A DNA stretch of 64,000 nucleotides from Aquatica leii (Eukaryota; Arthropoda; Insecta; Coleoptera; Lampyridae): positions 178,452,882 through 178,516,881 of the forward strand of contig CM069433.1 in NCBI GenBank assembly GCA_035610365.1, written 5' to 3'. The position numbers and the translations under genes were made by a program. Every line of letters begins with the position of its first letter. Within the stretch, counting starts at the first letter, position 1. Below the pieces are notes generated by a model that saw only the letters and a program-made list of their open reading frames with translations, had not been told where the DNA came from and did not search any database. This document shows, piece by piece, positions 54,224 to 64,000 of the stretch.

Positions 54224-57200
54224 GTGAGATGCGTGAAGTCTAACGAAGATACGTCGCCGAAGAAGTGTCCACAACATCTATTGGTCATTCCCACCACCAA
54301 ATGCCAAAACCTCAGCCAAGAACAACTGGCTAAAGTTAAAGTGTTGATCCAACAGTATCTAGATGTGTGCGCGCTGGAGAGTGGCTACAAAGGAAAAACA
54401 AACGTGGTGAAACATAAAATTAATACCGGAGACGCTCGGTCGATACGACAACATCCACGCCGACTTCCTTTGGCGAAAAGAGAGGAAGCCAAACAAGTAA
54501 TTACGGATATGAAGAGAGAAGGCGTGATTGAACCTTCAAGTAGTCCATGGGCATCCCCAGTGGTACTCGTGAAGAAGAAGGATGGATCAACGAGGTTTTG
54601 CGTAGACTACAGGCAGCTAAACGACGTGACCAAAAAGGACAGCTACCCTTTACCCAGAATTGACGATACGCTAGATACCCTGTCAGGATCCCAGTGGTTT
54701 TCTACGTTAGATTTAAAGAGTGGATACTGGCAGGTAGAATTAGAACCCATGGATCGTGAAAAAACAGCTTTTACGATCGGAACTGGTTTGTGGCAGTTCA
54801 CTGTAATGCCCTTCGGCCTGTGTAACGCTCCTGCAACGTTCGAGCGTTTGATGGAGACCATCTTGCGCGGATTGTCTTGGAAGACGTGCTTGGTTTACCT
54901 GGACGACGTGATCGTGGTTGGAAGGTCGTTTGAAGAGCACTTGAACAACTTGAAGGAAGTGTTCCAGAGATTACGTGGGGCTAACCTCAAACTGAGTCCA
55001 AAGAAGTGCCACGTATTTAAGAAGGAAGTCCAATACCTTGGCCACGTCGTATCTAGAGATGGAGTGAGGGCTGACCCAGACAAAATCCGAGCAGTGCAAG
55101 CATGGCCAAGACCAATCGACAAACATCAGGTCCGAAGTTTCCTTGGGTTGTGCACTTATTATAGAAGATTTGTACCCGGATTTGCCAATATTGCCAAACC
55201 ATTAACAAAATTAACTGAAGAAAAAGCAGAATTTAGATGGAATGAAGACTGCGAAAGTTCTTTTAATCAACTAAAACAAGCCCTAGTCACTTCGCCGATT
55301 TTGAGTTATCCAAGAGAAGATGGAAAGTTTGTTTTGGATACCGACGCAAGCAATCTGGCCATAGGCGCGGTCCTTTCGCAGATTCAAGATGGACAAGAAA
55401 AGGTTATCGCGTATTTTAGCAAGGTTTTGTCCAGGCCAGAAAGGAATTATTGCGTCACTAGGAAGGAGCTGTTAGCAGTCGTTAAGTCCATCGAACATTT
55501 CTACAAGTATTTGTATGGACGAAAATTTTTACTGAGAACAGACCACGCCGCTTTAAAATGGCTTCTGCAGTTCCGTAACCCAGAAGGACAAGTGGCAAGA
55601 TGGATCGAGAGACTGCAAGAGTATGACTACGACACAGAACACCGTGCCGGAAGCAGTCATCGGAACGCTGATGCCTTGTCCAGAAGAGCATGTCCGGCGG
55701 ACTGCAGCCATTGTTCGCGACTGGAAGCAAAAGTCGAATGTCTCTGGAGAACTGCTATGGTTGATGATGAGTGGAAACCTGAGCAGTTACGTCGCGAACA
55801 AGAAGACGATCCTGAAATAAGACTACTCCTGGACTGGAAAGAAAGCGGCCGACGACCAACCTGGGAAGAAGTGAGTGCTTTGGGCAAAAATATCAAAGCG
55901 TACTGGGCGCAGTGGGACTCCTTGATAGTAGAAGACGGTCTTCTTAAGCGATCCCTAGAAAGTGCCGAGGGCACGGGAAACAGACTACAGCTGGTAGTGC
56001 CGAAGAGCAGGGTGACTGAAGTGTTGAAGCATCTCCACGATGGGACATCAGGAGGACACTTTGGCATTAAGAAGACGTTGGGTAAAGTGCGAGAACGATT
56101 CTACTGGATGAACTGCAAAGAGGACGTCATGAAATGGTGCCGTAAATGCATAGTCTGCGCTTCAGGAAATGGTCCAGCGAGAAAGCGCAAAGCACCCATG
56201 AAACAATACAACGTAGGAAGCCCTTTGGAAAGAGTAGCGATTGACATCGCAGGGCCGTTCCCAGAATCCGATTCGGGAAATAAATACATCTTGGTGGCGA
56301 TGGATTATTTCACAAAATGGACGGAGGCTTACGCCATACCCAATCAGGAAGCAGCTACAGTCGCAGACGTATTAGTAAAGGAGTTTTTCTGCCGGTTTGG
56401 AGTTCCGTTGGAATTACACTCCGATCAAGGCCGCAATTTTGAGTCTGGGCTGTTTCAAGAAGTTTGCCGACTGTTAGGAATTAAAAAGACTAGGACAACG
56501 CCTCTCCATCCTCAGTCTGATGGCATGGTTGAACGGATGAATCGAACAATGGGCAAGTACTTAGCCAAGGTAGTGTCCGAACATCAAAGAGACTGGGATC
56601 AGTACTTGCACCTCTTCTTAATGGCGTACCGATCATCCGTTCACGAAAGCACAGGCCAAACACCATCCTGTGTCATGCTCGGTCGTGAGATAAGATTACC
56701 ATGCGATCTTCAATTTGGACGAAGACCGGAAGAAGAAGTCGCTGGAGAAGATTACGTCAGCAAGCTGGCAAAGAGGCTAGACGAAGTACATGAAGAGGTT
56801 CGTAAAAACACACAAATTGCCAGCGACAGGATGAAAACAAGATATGACGTCAAGGCGCAAAATGGTGGGTTTCAACCTGGCGATATGGTCTGGTTGTATA
56901 ACCCTCAAAGGAGACGTGGTTTGTCGCCGAAGCTGCAAAGGCAATGGGAGGGCCCTTATGAAGTCGTGCAGCGTATTAACGACGTTATATACCGCATCCG
57001 AAAACCGCCCAGAGGCAAGCCAAAAGTGGTCCACGTCGATCGTCTAGCCCCGTTTGCTGGCGATAACCACAATTCGCAAGTTCAGGTCCGAACCAGAGTA
57101 ATAAGTAGCAGAACCAGGAATCCAATCGAAGAAATGGAGTTCGAAAAGTTTATGAACTTATACGGAGGTTCTGGAAAAGCTAGGTTCGGAGTTACCACCG

Positions 57201-57829
57201 AGGAACAACAAGACCTGTTCCAGACACAAAAAGATTACGCCATCGCACATTGCGTGAGCGAGGAGCTTGACATGTCCAAAGGGGTTGCAGTCGTGTTTAA
57301 AAAGAAGTTTGGACAGTTAGATGAATTACGAAGACAGCAACCGGCAGTCGGAAAGGTTTTAGGACTACGTGGTGACGGACGCTTCGTTTTCTATCTGGTC
57401 ACCAAGAAATACTCACGTGTCAAGCCGTTATACAAAAATCTGTGGCGAACATTATGGAGTCTCAAGAGACAAATGGAGTTCCATCATGTTAAGAAATTGG
57501 CAGTACCCAAGCTTGGTTGTGGCTTAGCCCAACTGAATTGGAGGACAGTTCGAAACATGTTGGAGGTCGTCTTCCGAGGAACAGGCATTCAAGTGTTGGT
57601 CTGTAGTTACCAACCGAGGAGAGTATTGGGTCAGGAAAAGTCCATTGACTGTTACTTTTATGGTCAAGGAAGTTGCCGAAATGGAGGTAGCTGCCGCTAT
57701 CGCCACAATCCCTTTTACCGGTGTCGCATCCAGTCTCCTGTTCTGGGACAGAACAGTCCTAAGAAGGGGTACTTAAACGTTCAAGAAATTACGTGCAAGC
57801 GCAAGAACCTTCTGGAGGCTGTTATCTAG
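54224..57829 (+). CDS. Gypsy copy B Pol: RT, RNase H, integrase, macro domain (Asp lost), CCCH finger
   Basis: 1201 codons in frame with the preceding gag. RT active site YLDD near residue 225, RNase H (LDTDASN near 371), integrase HHCC (about 603-646) and DD35E core, GPY/F module (WEGPYEVV near 909), macro domain about 999-1132, CCCH finger about 1143-1161. In the macro domain the TARG1 catalytic Lys is kept (K1061, in LVTKK). At residue 1102 the catalytic Asp position reads Ala (GCGLAQLNW, against GCGFDRLNW in copy A). The frame runs into the 3' LTR. All other enzyme motifs look intact. Confidence 0.93.
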   Translation: MRCVKSNEDTSPKKCPQHLLVIPTTKCQNLSQEQLAKVKVLIQQYLDVCALESGYKGKTNVVKHKINTGDARSIRQHPRRLPLAKREEAKQVITDMKREGVIEPSSSPWASPVVLVKKKDGSTRFCVDYRQLNDVTKKDSYPLPRIDDTLDTLSGSQWFSTLDLKSGYWQVELEPMDREKTAFTIGTGLWQFTVMPFGLCNAPATFERLMETILRGLSWKTCLVYLDDVIVVGRSFEEHLNNLKEVFQRLRGANLKLSPKKCHVFKKEVQYLGHVVSRDGVRADPDKIRAVQAWPRPIDKHQVRSFLGLCTYYRRFVPGFANIAKPLTKLTEEKAEFRWNEDCESSFNQLKQALVTSPILSYPREDGKFVLDTDASNLAIGAVLSQIQDGQEKVIAYFSKVLSRPERNYCVTRKELLAVVKSIEHFYKYLYGRKFLLRTDHAALKWLLQFRNPEGQVARWIERLQEYDYDTEHRAGSSHRNADALSRRACPADCSHCSRLEAKVECLWRTAMVDDEWKPEQLRREQEDDPEIRLLLDWKESGRRPTWEEVSALGKNIKAYWAQWDSLIVEDGLLKRSLESAEGTGNRLQLVVPKSRVTEVLKHLHDGTSGGHFGIKKTLGKVRERFYWMNCKEDVMKWCRKCIVCASGNGPARKRKAPMKQYNVGSPLERVAIDIAGPFPESDSGNKYILVAMDYFTKWTEAYAIPNQEAATVADVLVKEFFCRFGVPLELHSDQGRNFESGLFQEVCRLLGIKKTRTTPLHPQSDGMVERMNRTMGKYLAKVVSEHQRDWDQYLHLFLMAYRSSVHESTGQTPSCVMLGREIRLPCDLQFGRRPEEEVAGEDYVSKLAKRLDEVHEEVRKNTQIASDRMKTRYDVKAQNGGFQPGDMVWLYNPQRRRGLSPKLQRQWEGPYEVVQRINDVIYRIRKPPRGKPKVVHVDRLAPFAGDNHNSQVQVRTRVISSRTRNPIEEMEFEKFMNLYGGSGKARFGVTTEEQQDLFQTQKDYAIAHCVSEELDMSKGVAVVFKKKFGQLDELRRQQPAVGKVLGLRGDGRFVFYLVTKKYSRVKPLYKNLWRTLWSLKRQMEFHHVKKLAVPKLGCGLAQLNWRTVRNMLEVVFRGTGIQVLVCSYQPRRVLGQEKSIDCYFYGQGSCRNGGSCRYRHNPFYRCRIQSPVLGQNSPKKGYLNVQEITCKRKNLLEAVI

Positions 57830-58239
57830 TTTCTAGAAGATATAGCGAAAAGTAAGGAACGCTCCAGAAAGATTCGCCGATGTCTATAAATACGTAAGAA
57901 GGAAATCGTAGGTCAGTTATTGCTGGAATGTGAAAGCATGCAGTATTAAGGAGATTATCAAGTTGAAATAAATACGTATCGTTAGCACGCGCGGCGTTTT
58001 AAATAAATAACAGTGTACACCGAATCGAGTGAACGTGACTTATAGTGTAAACAAATCCGAGGACGTTATCTAATCTTATCTTAAGTGTATACAACGGTTA
58101 TACATAAATTATAGTGTAAGTGTTTTTTTATTAGATTTTAGTAGTTCGGTCAATTTAAAAGTATACATATTTCTATAATAAGTAAACGTAGTTTTAGTCG
58201 TTATAAATAAATTAGTTTTTAACAAATAAAGACGTAACA
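57773..58239 (+). repeat. 3' LTR of Gypsy copy B
   Basis: 467 bases, matching the 5' LTR apart from its second base. A purine tract AAGAAGGGG (57761-57769) precedes it; the ATAT duplication follows. Confidence 0.95.
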
Positions 58240-59515
58240 ATATAATATACATATATACCTAGTACATATCCTACAGTCATCTAAAAGGGACGTCCCGTTG
58301 CGGCTACGCAAGGATGTCCTATAAGGACATCGTAGGGATGCACACACTTGTGACAAAAGAACGTCCCATGAATGTCCCTAGGACGTACACAGAACCAAAA
58401 TGGGATGACTTTGGGACATTCAGTGATCCGCAAAATCATGTCCCCGGGACATCCTTGTGTTTGTTGGGTTTCGATTGCAACATATGCAAGTAATAAAAAA
58501 AAAATGTTTCCAATATGCGTACGATTCTTTGACTATGATACTGTCATTGAAAATCGTTTACTGGAATTTGTAGAATCTAACGATGAATGTGCAAATCAAG
58601 TATCGAAATTATTAATAGACACATAAAAACGGATTGTCTTTAAATAAAGTTTCCGCATTCGCCGCTGACAACACTAACGTAAACTTCGGCAGAAACCATT
58701 CCATTTATACACTGTTGTTAGCTGAAAATAATAAAATTGTCAAAGCTGGTTGCCCCGTCCATATTCTTCACAATACAGTACTGATAAATTGGAAGTGGAC
58801 GTAGAAAGTTTGATACTGAAAATATGTAGTCTGCGAAACGAAGAGCGGACTTAAAACTACAATTTGAAGCGAATGAAATGCAATGGGAATAGATAATTAA
58901 ACATGTTGCGACGAGATTTTTATCTCTTGGTCCTGCTGTCGAAAGAGTCTTAAAAATATGGCGACGAAAAGATTGAGCAAAAAATAAAAGATAAGTTTTT
59001 TGGAAGTCAGGCAAGAGAAATAATGGGCGGGTTAAGTATTAATGCAAAAGAATTTATTGAAAACGATTTTCTACAGTTCTACACCAATTTCCTAGGGTAT
59101 TTATTACCACGATATGATTTCTCAGAAAACAACATCCTTTCCCAGATGTTATTTTTAAACTTGAAATCACCAATAAATTACGACAATTTCCAAAAAGCTG
59201 CGGAACTCTTAAGGATCGATCAGTTGAACATGGACTCCTTATACGAAGAATTTCAAATTATTAAAAAAAGCCTGGACATTGCAACGTCTTTTGATGACAA
59301 AAGTAAGGGTGCAATTGAGAATTGGATGAAAATCATGGAAAGGTTTTCCAAGAATGAAATCCCCAACATTTTTCACATCATATCGTTCATCTTCAGTATC
59401 CCTAGCTCCAACTGCTTCGTAGAAAGGGTTTTTTCACAGATGGTATTAAAGTGGACTGATGTACGAAACAAATGTACCCCTAATTTGATAAAAAGTGAAT
59501 TAATGACCTAGTTTT
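58240..59515 (+). pseudogene. hAT transposase remnant
   Basis: Early pieces around 58500-58770, in changing frames, include RFFDYDTVIENRLLEFVESN and a catalytic-type segment with DNTNVNFGRNHS. The frame 59023-59511 (162 codons) ends with FSIPSSNCFVERVFSQMVLK and WTDVRNKCTPNLIKSELM, the hAT C-terminal dimerisation region found in ZBED/KIAA1586-like proteins. Stops break the centre. The first 200 bases carry several GGACGTCC/GGACATCC palindromes, which could be sub-terminal transposase sites. Confidence 0.78.
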
Positions 59516-60385
59516 AATTATGATTGTAACTGCATTGATTTTTTTAAACATGTAAAATCAAACAAAGACATCCTAAAACTTACACATTCTTTGTTAAAAT
59601 ATAACAAAAAGCAATAAACCACAACAAATAATTTTGTTTTTCATTTGTACCAGGTAAAAAAATGAAATCCCGTTTTTTTGGCCAAATGAGAGTTTGTCCC
59701 TTATGGCCTAAAAAAAATCTGGCAACACTAGTCATACCGCTCTCTTTGAAGTTCAAATGACGATGATTTAACAAACGATTTAAATAAATCGCGTTTACCC
59801 AAACATCTACCAAGAGATACCATTAATGATGGGAATTCTAGTTTATTTTTTATGAATTAGGGGACCAACTTGCGATGTATCGTTGTGCTACACCTAATAA
59901 AAAAAACTAAAACGCCGTTTCAAATTCACAATTTTATTGAAAATTGGTGTAATCTTTATTAGCAAATCAAGTTAAAAAGTTTTAATTGAACAGAAAACCG
60001 ATTTGGTAATCCCTTTTGTAGTCACATTTTAAAGAATATTCAACTGCAAAACACGATAAAACAGTTATATACATTTATAAACATAACAAAAATTCTGTTT
60101 TGCTTCTTGTGTAAGTATCAAATTACAGGAGCCGGCGGTTTTGAATTTCTAATGTGCTATTTTAAATAATTGTTCACTTGGCGATTTCATTATTTACTTA
60201 TGAGTTTTTTGTTTCTACATTCTAGAGTTATCTTATTACTTTCCAAGCATTCCAGTCTTATCTTTTTAGTTTGCGTTGAAAACAACTATTGAAAACTATC
60301 CAAGAGTGAAGTTTGGTACGATTTTTAACATGATACATTTCTTCAGTCAACGGCCTTGGGAGTCTTTATACATTTCTTCAGTCAA
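59516..60385. other. Intergenic with a short repeated motif
   Basis: AT-rich, no gene recognised. ATTTCTTCAGTCAACGG occurs near 60340 and 60371, and an inverted relative near 60500, which looks like debris of a small TIR element. Confidence 0.4.
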
Positions 60386-60389
60386 CGGT

Positions 60390-60622
60390 TTTAATACATA
60401 CGCTTTTTAATAGTTGTATAATTTATGATGCTTTATCGCTTGGTGCATAACGATGTACTCTATTCAATACCGACTTAATATTTTATATTAACGCCATATC
60501 GTTGACTGAAGAAAGTCAACGGCCATATTCGATACATTCTTATTTAAAAATGTGTTGAGCACTCCCCCCTCCGCTTTAAACTGATGTAGCCCCTCCGAAA
60601 TAAACTTCTGGAGCCGCGCTTG
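60390..60622 (-). mobile_element. Diverged copy of the hAT-type MITE
   Basis: Inverse of the MITE at 24694-25012. The end CTGGAGCCGCGCTTG and the CTCCCCCCTCCGCTTTAAAC block match the other copy's start. The left part matches its AACTATTAAAAAAGCG segment. It is disrupted near 60490-60540 and its left terminal repeat is missing. Confidence 0.75.
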
Positions 60623-60672
60623 GTTAGTACTGTACCAAAGAATGTATTTATTCTTTGACTGTACTTTGTACT

Positions 60673-61920
60673 AGTGTTGGGCATAATCGATATATTTCCA
60701 TAATCGAAATAATCGAAATATCTCGTTTTGCATAATCGAATGATCATTCGTTGTTTCGATTATGAATAATTGCGCATGCGCAGTATTATCGATCATATGT
60801 TTCGATTTGAATCCGTGGGAAAACCTAATTTGTAGGAATAGCAATTTAAATTTATCGCGCTTAGTTGCTGCCATCCTATTGGCCGAATAGTAGTATCCTC
60901 TTACAAATCCCGATTCGGTTGTTTTATTTTAGTTTTTTTATTTGATTAAAAAAGGTTTTCTGATTACAACACTTTACTACATCTACAATGTCTACATCTT
61001 ATTATGGATAATAATGAGCCTGAAATTAAATAATAATCAATCTAAAGTTAATGTTCTTTGGAATTAATAAATTTATTTCAGTCATCTACTAATTCTTGTA
61101 AAGTGGTTAGTTTAACATTTTCACTTTAATTATTAACAATTTCGGTGATAATTAAACGTATGATTAATCAAAAAGTAATTTAAAATGAAAGTTTCCAATA
61201 TTTTGAATATTGCGCCGCGTGACTAGCTTAATTAGTCGATTACATACCTTATATTAATCATTCGAATGATTCGAGACATGGTGTCGAGTTCGTGTCGAGT
61301 CGTAGCGAGTCGTGTCGATTTCGATATATTTGATATTTCATATCGCTCATAACGCTTCTCGGTTGTTTCAAATGAATGATGTTTCGATTATTTCGATTAT
61401 TTCGAATGATTCGAGACATGGTCTCGAGTTCGTTTCGACTCGTAGCGAGTCGTGTTGATTTCGATTATTTCGATATATTTGATATTTCATATCGCTCATA
61501 ACGCTTCTCGGTTGTTTCAAATGAATGATGTTTCGATTATTTCGATTATTTCGAATGATTCGAGACATGGTCTCGAGTTCGTTTCGACTCGTAGCGAGTC
61601 GTGTTGATTTCGATTATTTCGATATATTTGATATTTCATATCGCTCATAACGCTTCTCGGTTGTATCAAATGAATGATGTTTCGATTATTTCGAATGATT
61701 CGAGACATGGTCTCGAGTTCGGTTCGTCTCGTACCGAGTCGTGTCGATTTCTATATATTTGACATTTTATATTTTGTATTATTCGTTGCATTCATTAGTA
61801 CTGCTTCTCGGTTGTTTCGAATGAATGATATATCGATTATTTCGAAAGTATAATCGAATGATCGATTATTTGGCTATAATCGATATATCTCGATTATATC
61901 ATTCATAATCGCCCAACACT
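60673..61920. mobile_element. TIR element with internal 150-bp repeats
   Basis: 1248 bases, ends AGTGTTGGGCATAATCGATA and the inverse of AGTGTTGGGCGATTATGAAT. ACTTTGTACT is present on both sides (60663-60672, 61921-61930), a 10-bp duplication, although the locality is rich in TACT repeats. Possible Mutator-like non-autonomous element. No transposase. Confidence 0.7.
61226..61830. repeat. Tandem array of about four 150-bp units
   Basis: Units start near 61230, 61376, 61525 and 61678. Each has CGAATGATTCGAGACATGGT, GTAGCGAGTCGTGT and CATATCGCTCATAACGCTTC. The array is dense in TTTCGATTA motifs; minus-strand frames of the NNRN type are translation artefacts of it. Confidence 0.88.
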
Positions 61921-61955
61921 ACTTTGTACTGTACTCGTACTCACTCGTACTGTTA

Positions 61956-62822
61956 GTCGAGTTTCTTTCGGTTCTCGAAAACATCTAGTAATCTGTTATT
62001 TTGGTGTTGCATTTTTGTAATCGTTTGTTTCCTTTGTTTTTGTTGCGAAATCAGTGGGAAGAAAGTAGTAAGTAAAATTAATGTATTAAATGTTTTACAA
62101 TACCAATAACTTACTGTATTTTTTTAGAAATGCCTCAAAATAGTAATGATAGTAAAAGTAGCGGAAATGCAGGTATTTACGTAGCAACTGCAGTCGCTAC
62201 CGCATTAGCAGCAGCAGGGGTCGGATATTTAATAGGAAGAAATTCTGAAACTCCACAGACGTCCAATAAGTAAACTTGTATAAACAAAGCGATTAATTAT
62301 ATTAATGTATGATGTTTTAGTGCTCACAATCATAGAAGAAGAGCCAGGAAAAATAAAAAAAAAACTCCGGTAAATTAAATTTTTGATTATTTTACAGAAG
62401 AAACAACGATGTGTGACTGTTTATTTAAAAAATATTAAGGGAAATTGTAATAAGTTGATTTACATTCTTTCGCTTGTATCAATTAAATAAATATCAACAT
62501 TGAGACGATTCTATATTTTTAAGTAAACTAAAAACGAACGAAACAAGTATCTACTGCCAACTTAACATAAATTAACAATTTGGTAGATCCTTCTATGATG
62601 TCTACTTTGAAACGTTTATATCCTTAAATCTTAAATTCTTAACAAAAATTTTTGGTTTGTCTTTACAATTAAATCGATTAATAAACCAAAGTAATACCTG
62701 TAATAGCGAATGCTTCCACAGCCTCTTCGGTTGGCAACTTTGATTACAACATTAACATGTTCCAATGTCTTTTTACAAAGTAATACCTACTTAACAAACA
62801 GAATGAATTGAGGTAAAGAATC
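61956..62822 (+). repeat. Dispersed duplication, copy 2
   Basis: Counterpart of 30644-31699 with its promoter-proximal exon, introns and 3' region, but with the RING part of exon 2 deleted. The TIR element at 60673-61920 lies 36 bases upstream of its start. Confidence 0.88.
62130..62378 (+). CDS. RING-less paralogue of the small membrane protein
   Basis: Exons 62130-62269 and 62321-62378 give 65 residues in frame. The N-terminal part and hydrophobic segment (GIYVATAVATALAAAGVGYLIG, one residue longer) are kept. After the splice the chain reads NAHNHRRRARKNKKKTPVN. All RING-H2 ligands are gone, because about 180 bases were deleted between the AGG codon and the CTCCGG that encodes the last residues. 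Splice sites and stop are preserved, so a short basic-tailed membrane protein could still be made; expression is unknown and it may be a pseudogene. Confidence 0.6.
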
Positions 62823-63610
62823 TGTAACATTGTAAAAGTTTCAGGCAGTATTTCTGAATGAAGCCGCCACTACAGCGTTAAAAATTTGTTAATACTTTGA
62901 CAGGTTTTCGTAAGGCATTTCCAGGGTTATCTTTAGATTAGGATTAGAATTAGATTAAGCAACAAAAGAGTAGATATATTTACAACGTGAAAGTGCTATA
63001 GATCACATACAAAAATTTAAAATTGTAATACTCGTGATTGCCCATAATTACAATTGGGGTAAAAAAAAACGTAACTTCTAAGAATAAAACAAAACTTATT
63101 AATAAAATTTTAGCGGCTAGAGTTCCATGATAACCCAACCCTAAAGAAATCCACCAGTTAGAGGGGGTAGTTTTGTCGGTCGTTTCTGAAAAAGCAATAT
63201 AATCGAGTATTCAAACGATGTTACCGAAGAGTACCCAGTTGGACGTGCCTTGCCAATGCCACAGGTATTGACCTTTTCCTTTTTTTTCTGTTCACACCTT
63301 CAAAGAATTCCCTGGCTTAAGCGTGCGGAAAGAACTGTCAACCGTTACTGCTATCTACGACAACGTAATATGATAATTAGTAAATAAGGCCATAGTCAAC
63401 TTACTGTGAGACTGTGAAGACAATAACAATAAGTTAAAAAATCACTAGTATATCTCCGCAGTTAAGAGTAGGCGAGGGGTCGTGTTATTGTAAGAACAGA
63501 ATGTGTGTTTGTATTCTTATGTATATACCTAACTTTTAGTTAATACGTTTTTTTCTTTGGTGTTTTTTTATTTACTGAACAGACCACCGTCGTTTGTGGT
63601 GTTTCTTTCT
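62823..63610. other. Intergenic, nothing recognised
   Basis: No coding signal, terminal repeat or tandem repeat of note. Confidence 0.35.
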
Positions 63611-63616
63611 ATATTA

Positions 63617-63785
63617 TTAGCAGTGTTGTGACGTATCTAGATACAAGTATCTAGATACAGTATCTAGATACTTTTGGAGTATCTAGTTACATATCTAGAT
63701 ACACTGGACAAAATGTAACTGTATCTGTATCTAAATACATTTTTCGTAGTATCTGAGTGGTTTAGATACTTAGATACTTTTTCTT
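63617..63785. repeat. Palindromic GTATCTAGATAC repeats
   Basis: The palindrome TATCTAGATA occurs at least four times between 63635 and 63705, with related TATCTAAATAC and TTAGATACTTAGATAC further on. It begins with CAGTGTTGTGACG near 63620, which resembles a hAT-type terminal repeat; the other end is not in view. Confidence 0.7.
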
Positions 63786-64000
63786 GCTCAAATTGTAAAT
63801 TATACAAGTTTTTTTCTCAACACCGCAGTAGTTTTTTCTCTCAGTTCATCATGTACATTACAATTTAAATTTGTAGACTTAGTATTCGGTGTTTTTATGA
63901 GTGCAATTCTTTCAGCTTCGACAATTCTACCTAATTTGGAGATTTTATGTAGCAGCGGGTATTTTGTGGGTATTATAAACTGTTGTGGAATTTTGAGGAA
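63786..64000. other. Window end, nothing recognised
   Basis: AT-rich sequence without a recognisable gene; may be the interior of the element suspected at 63617. Confidence 0.3.

Larger units (their letters stand above)
51587..58239 (+). mobile_element. Gypsy element copy B, full length, recent, macro-domain Pol
   Basis: 6653 bases with 467-base LTRs at 51587-52053 and 57773-58239. By eye they are identical except for the second base of the 3' copy (TT instead of TG). They are flanked by ATAT (51583-51586, 58240-58243). A primer site, TGGCGTCAGG, is at 52056. Gag and Pol lie in one frame of about 1816 codons interrupted by a single TAA at 54218-54220. Near-identical LTRs indicate a recent insertion, so the family has been active lately. 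Confidence 0.96.

Noticed and set aside
61368..61708. Two similar frames rich in Asn-Arg (NNRN)
   Set aside because: Translation of the 150-base repeat with TTTCGATTA motifs, not a gene.

Overview
This is a eukaryotic nuclear window, almost certainly from an insect; a beetle is plausible but the sequence does not settle it. It is AT-rich, it has spliced genes with short GT-AG introns (49-230 bases), and most of it is transposable-element sequence. Host genes are few. At about 2.6-5.5 kb an N-terminal exon of the exocyst subunit Sec3 (minus strand) lies head to head with a complete nine-exon sorting nexin 6 gene (plus strand). At 30.6-31.7 kb there is a small two-coding-exon gene for a membrane-anchored RING-H2 protein. 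Its diverged second copy at 62.0-62.8 kb has lost the RING finger in frame.

Layout: 0-1.84 kb, decayed LINE; 2.2-2.5 kb, AT-rich palindromic repeats; 2.6-5.5 kb, Sec3 exon and Snx6; 6.2-7.9 kb, minus-strand Gypsy pol fragment; 8.0-21.7 kb, a Ty1/copia element (minus) interrupted by a full Gypsy element (copy A, 8871-15527) and by a foldback/Mutator-like DNA element (15855-18382) that itself holds a solo Gypsy LTR; 21.85 kb, hammerhead-like motif; 22.2-23.9 kb, pogo-like transposon cut by a Mag/K02A2.6-like Gypsy (23.9-27.95 kb), which carries a hAT-type MITE; 28.0-28.5 kb, Penelope-type fragment with a second hammerhead-like motif; 29.0-30.0 kb, TIR element with 8-bp TSD; 30.0-31.7 kb, MITE fragments and the RING gene; 32.7-37.9 kb, minus-strand Gypsy interrupted by a 1.9-kb TIR element; 38.1-39.4 kb, gag fragment related to copy A; 39.4-41.0 kb, TIR element with a long hairpin; 41.0-42.5 kb, second pogo-like copy; 42.8-46.8 kb, 297/17.6-like Gypsy with a solo LTR; 46.8-50.1 kb, truncated minus-strand relative of copy A (copy D); 50.1-51.0 kb, P-element remnant; 51.6-58.2 kb, nearly intact Gypsy copy B; 58.2-59.5 kb, hAT transposase remnant; 60.4-61.9 kb, MITE and a TIR element full of 150-bp repeats; 62.0-62.8 kb, RING-gene duplicate; 63.6-63.8 kb, palindromic repeats.

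The most unusual system is the Gypsy family represented by copies A and B. Downstream of protease, reverse transcriptase, RNase H, integrase and a GPY/F module, its Pol reading frame continues into a macro domain closely resembling the ADP-ribose glycohydrolase TARG1/OARD1, and then into a CCCH zinc finger. In copy A the two catalytic positions of TARG1 (Lys and Asp, 41 residues apart) are present. In copy B the Asp is Ala. The B-type copies have also lost ligands of the Gag zinc knuckle. A retroelement that carries an ADP-ribose-removing module suggests, as inference, a countermeasure to host PARP-type defence. Four LTR insertions of this family carry clear 4-bp target duplications.
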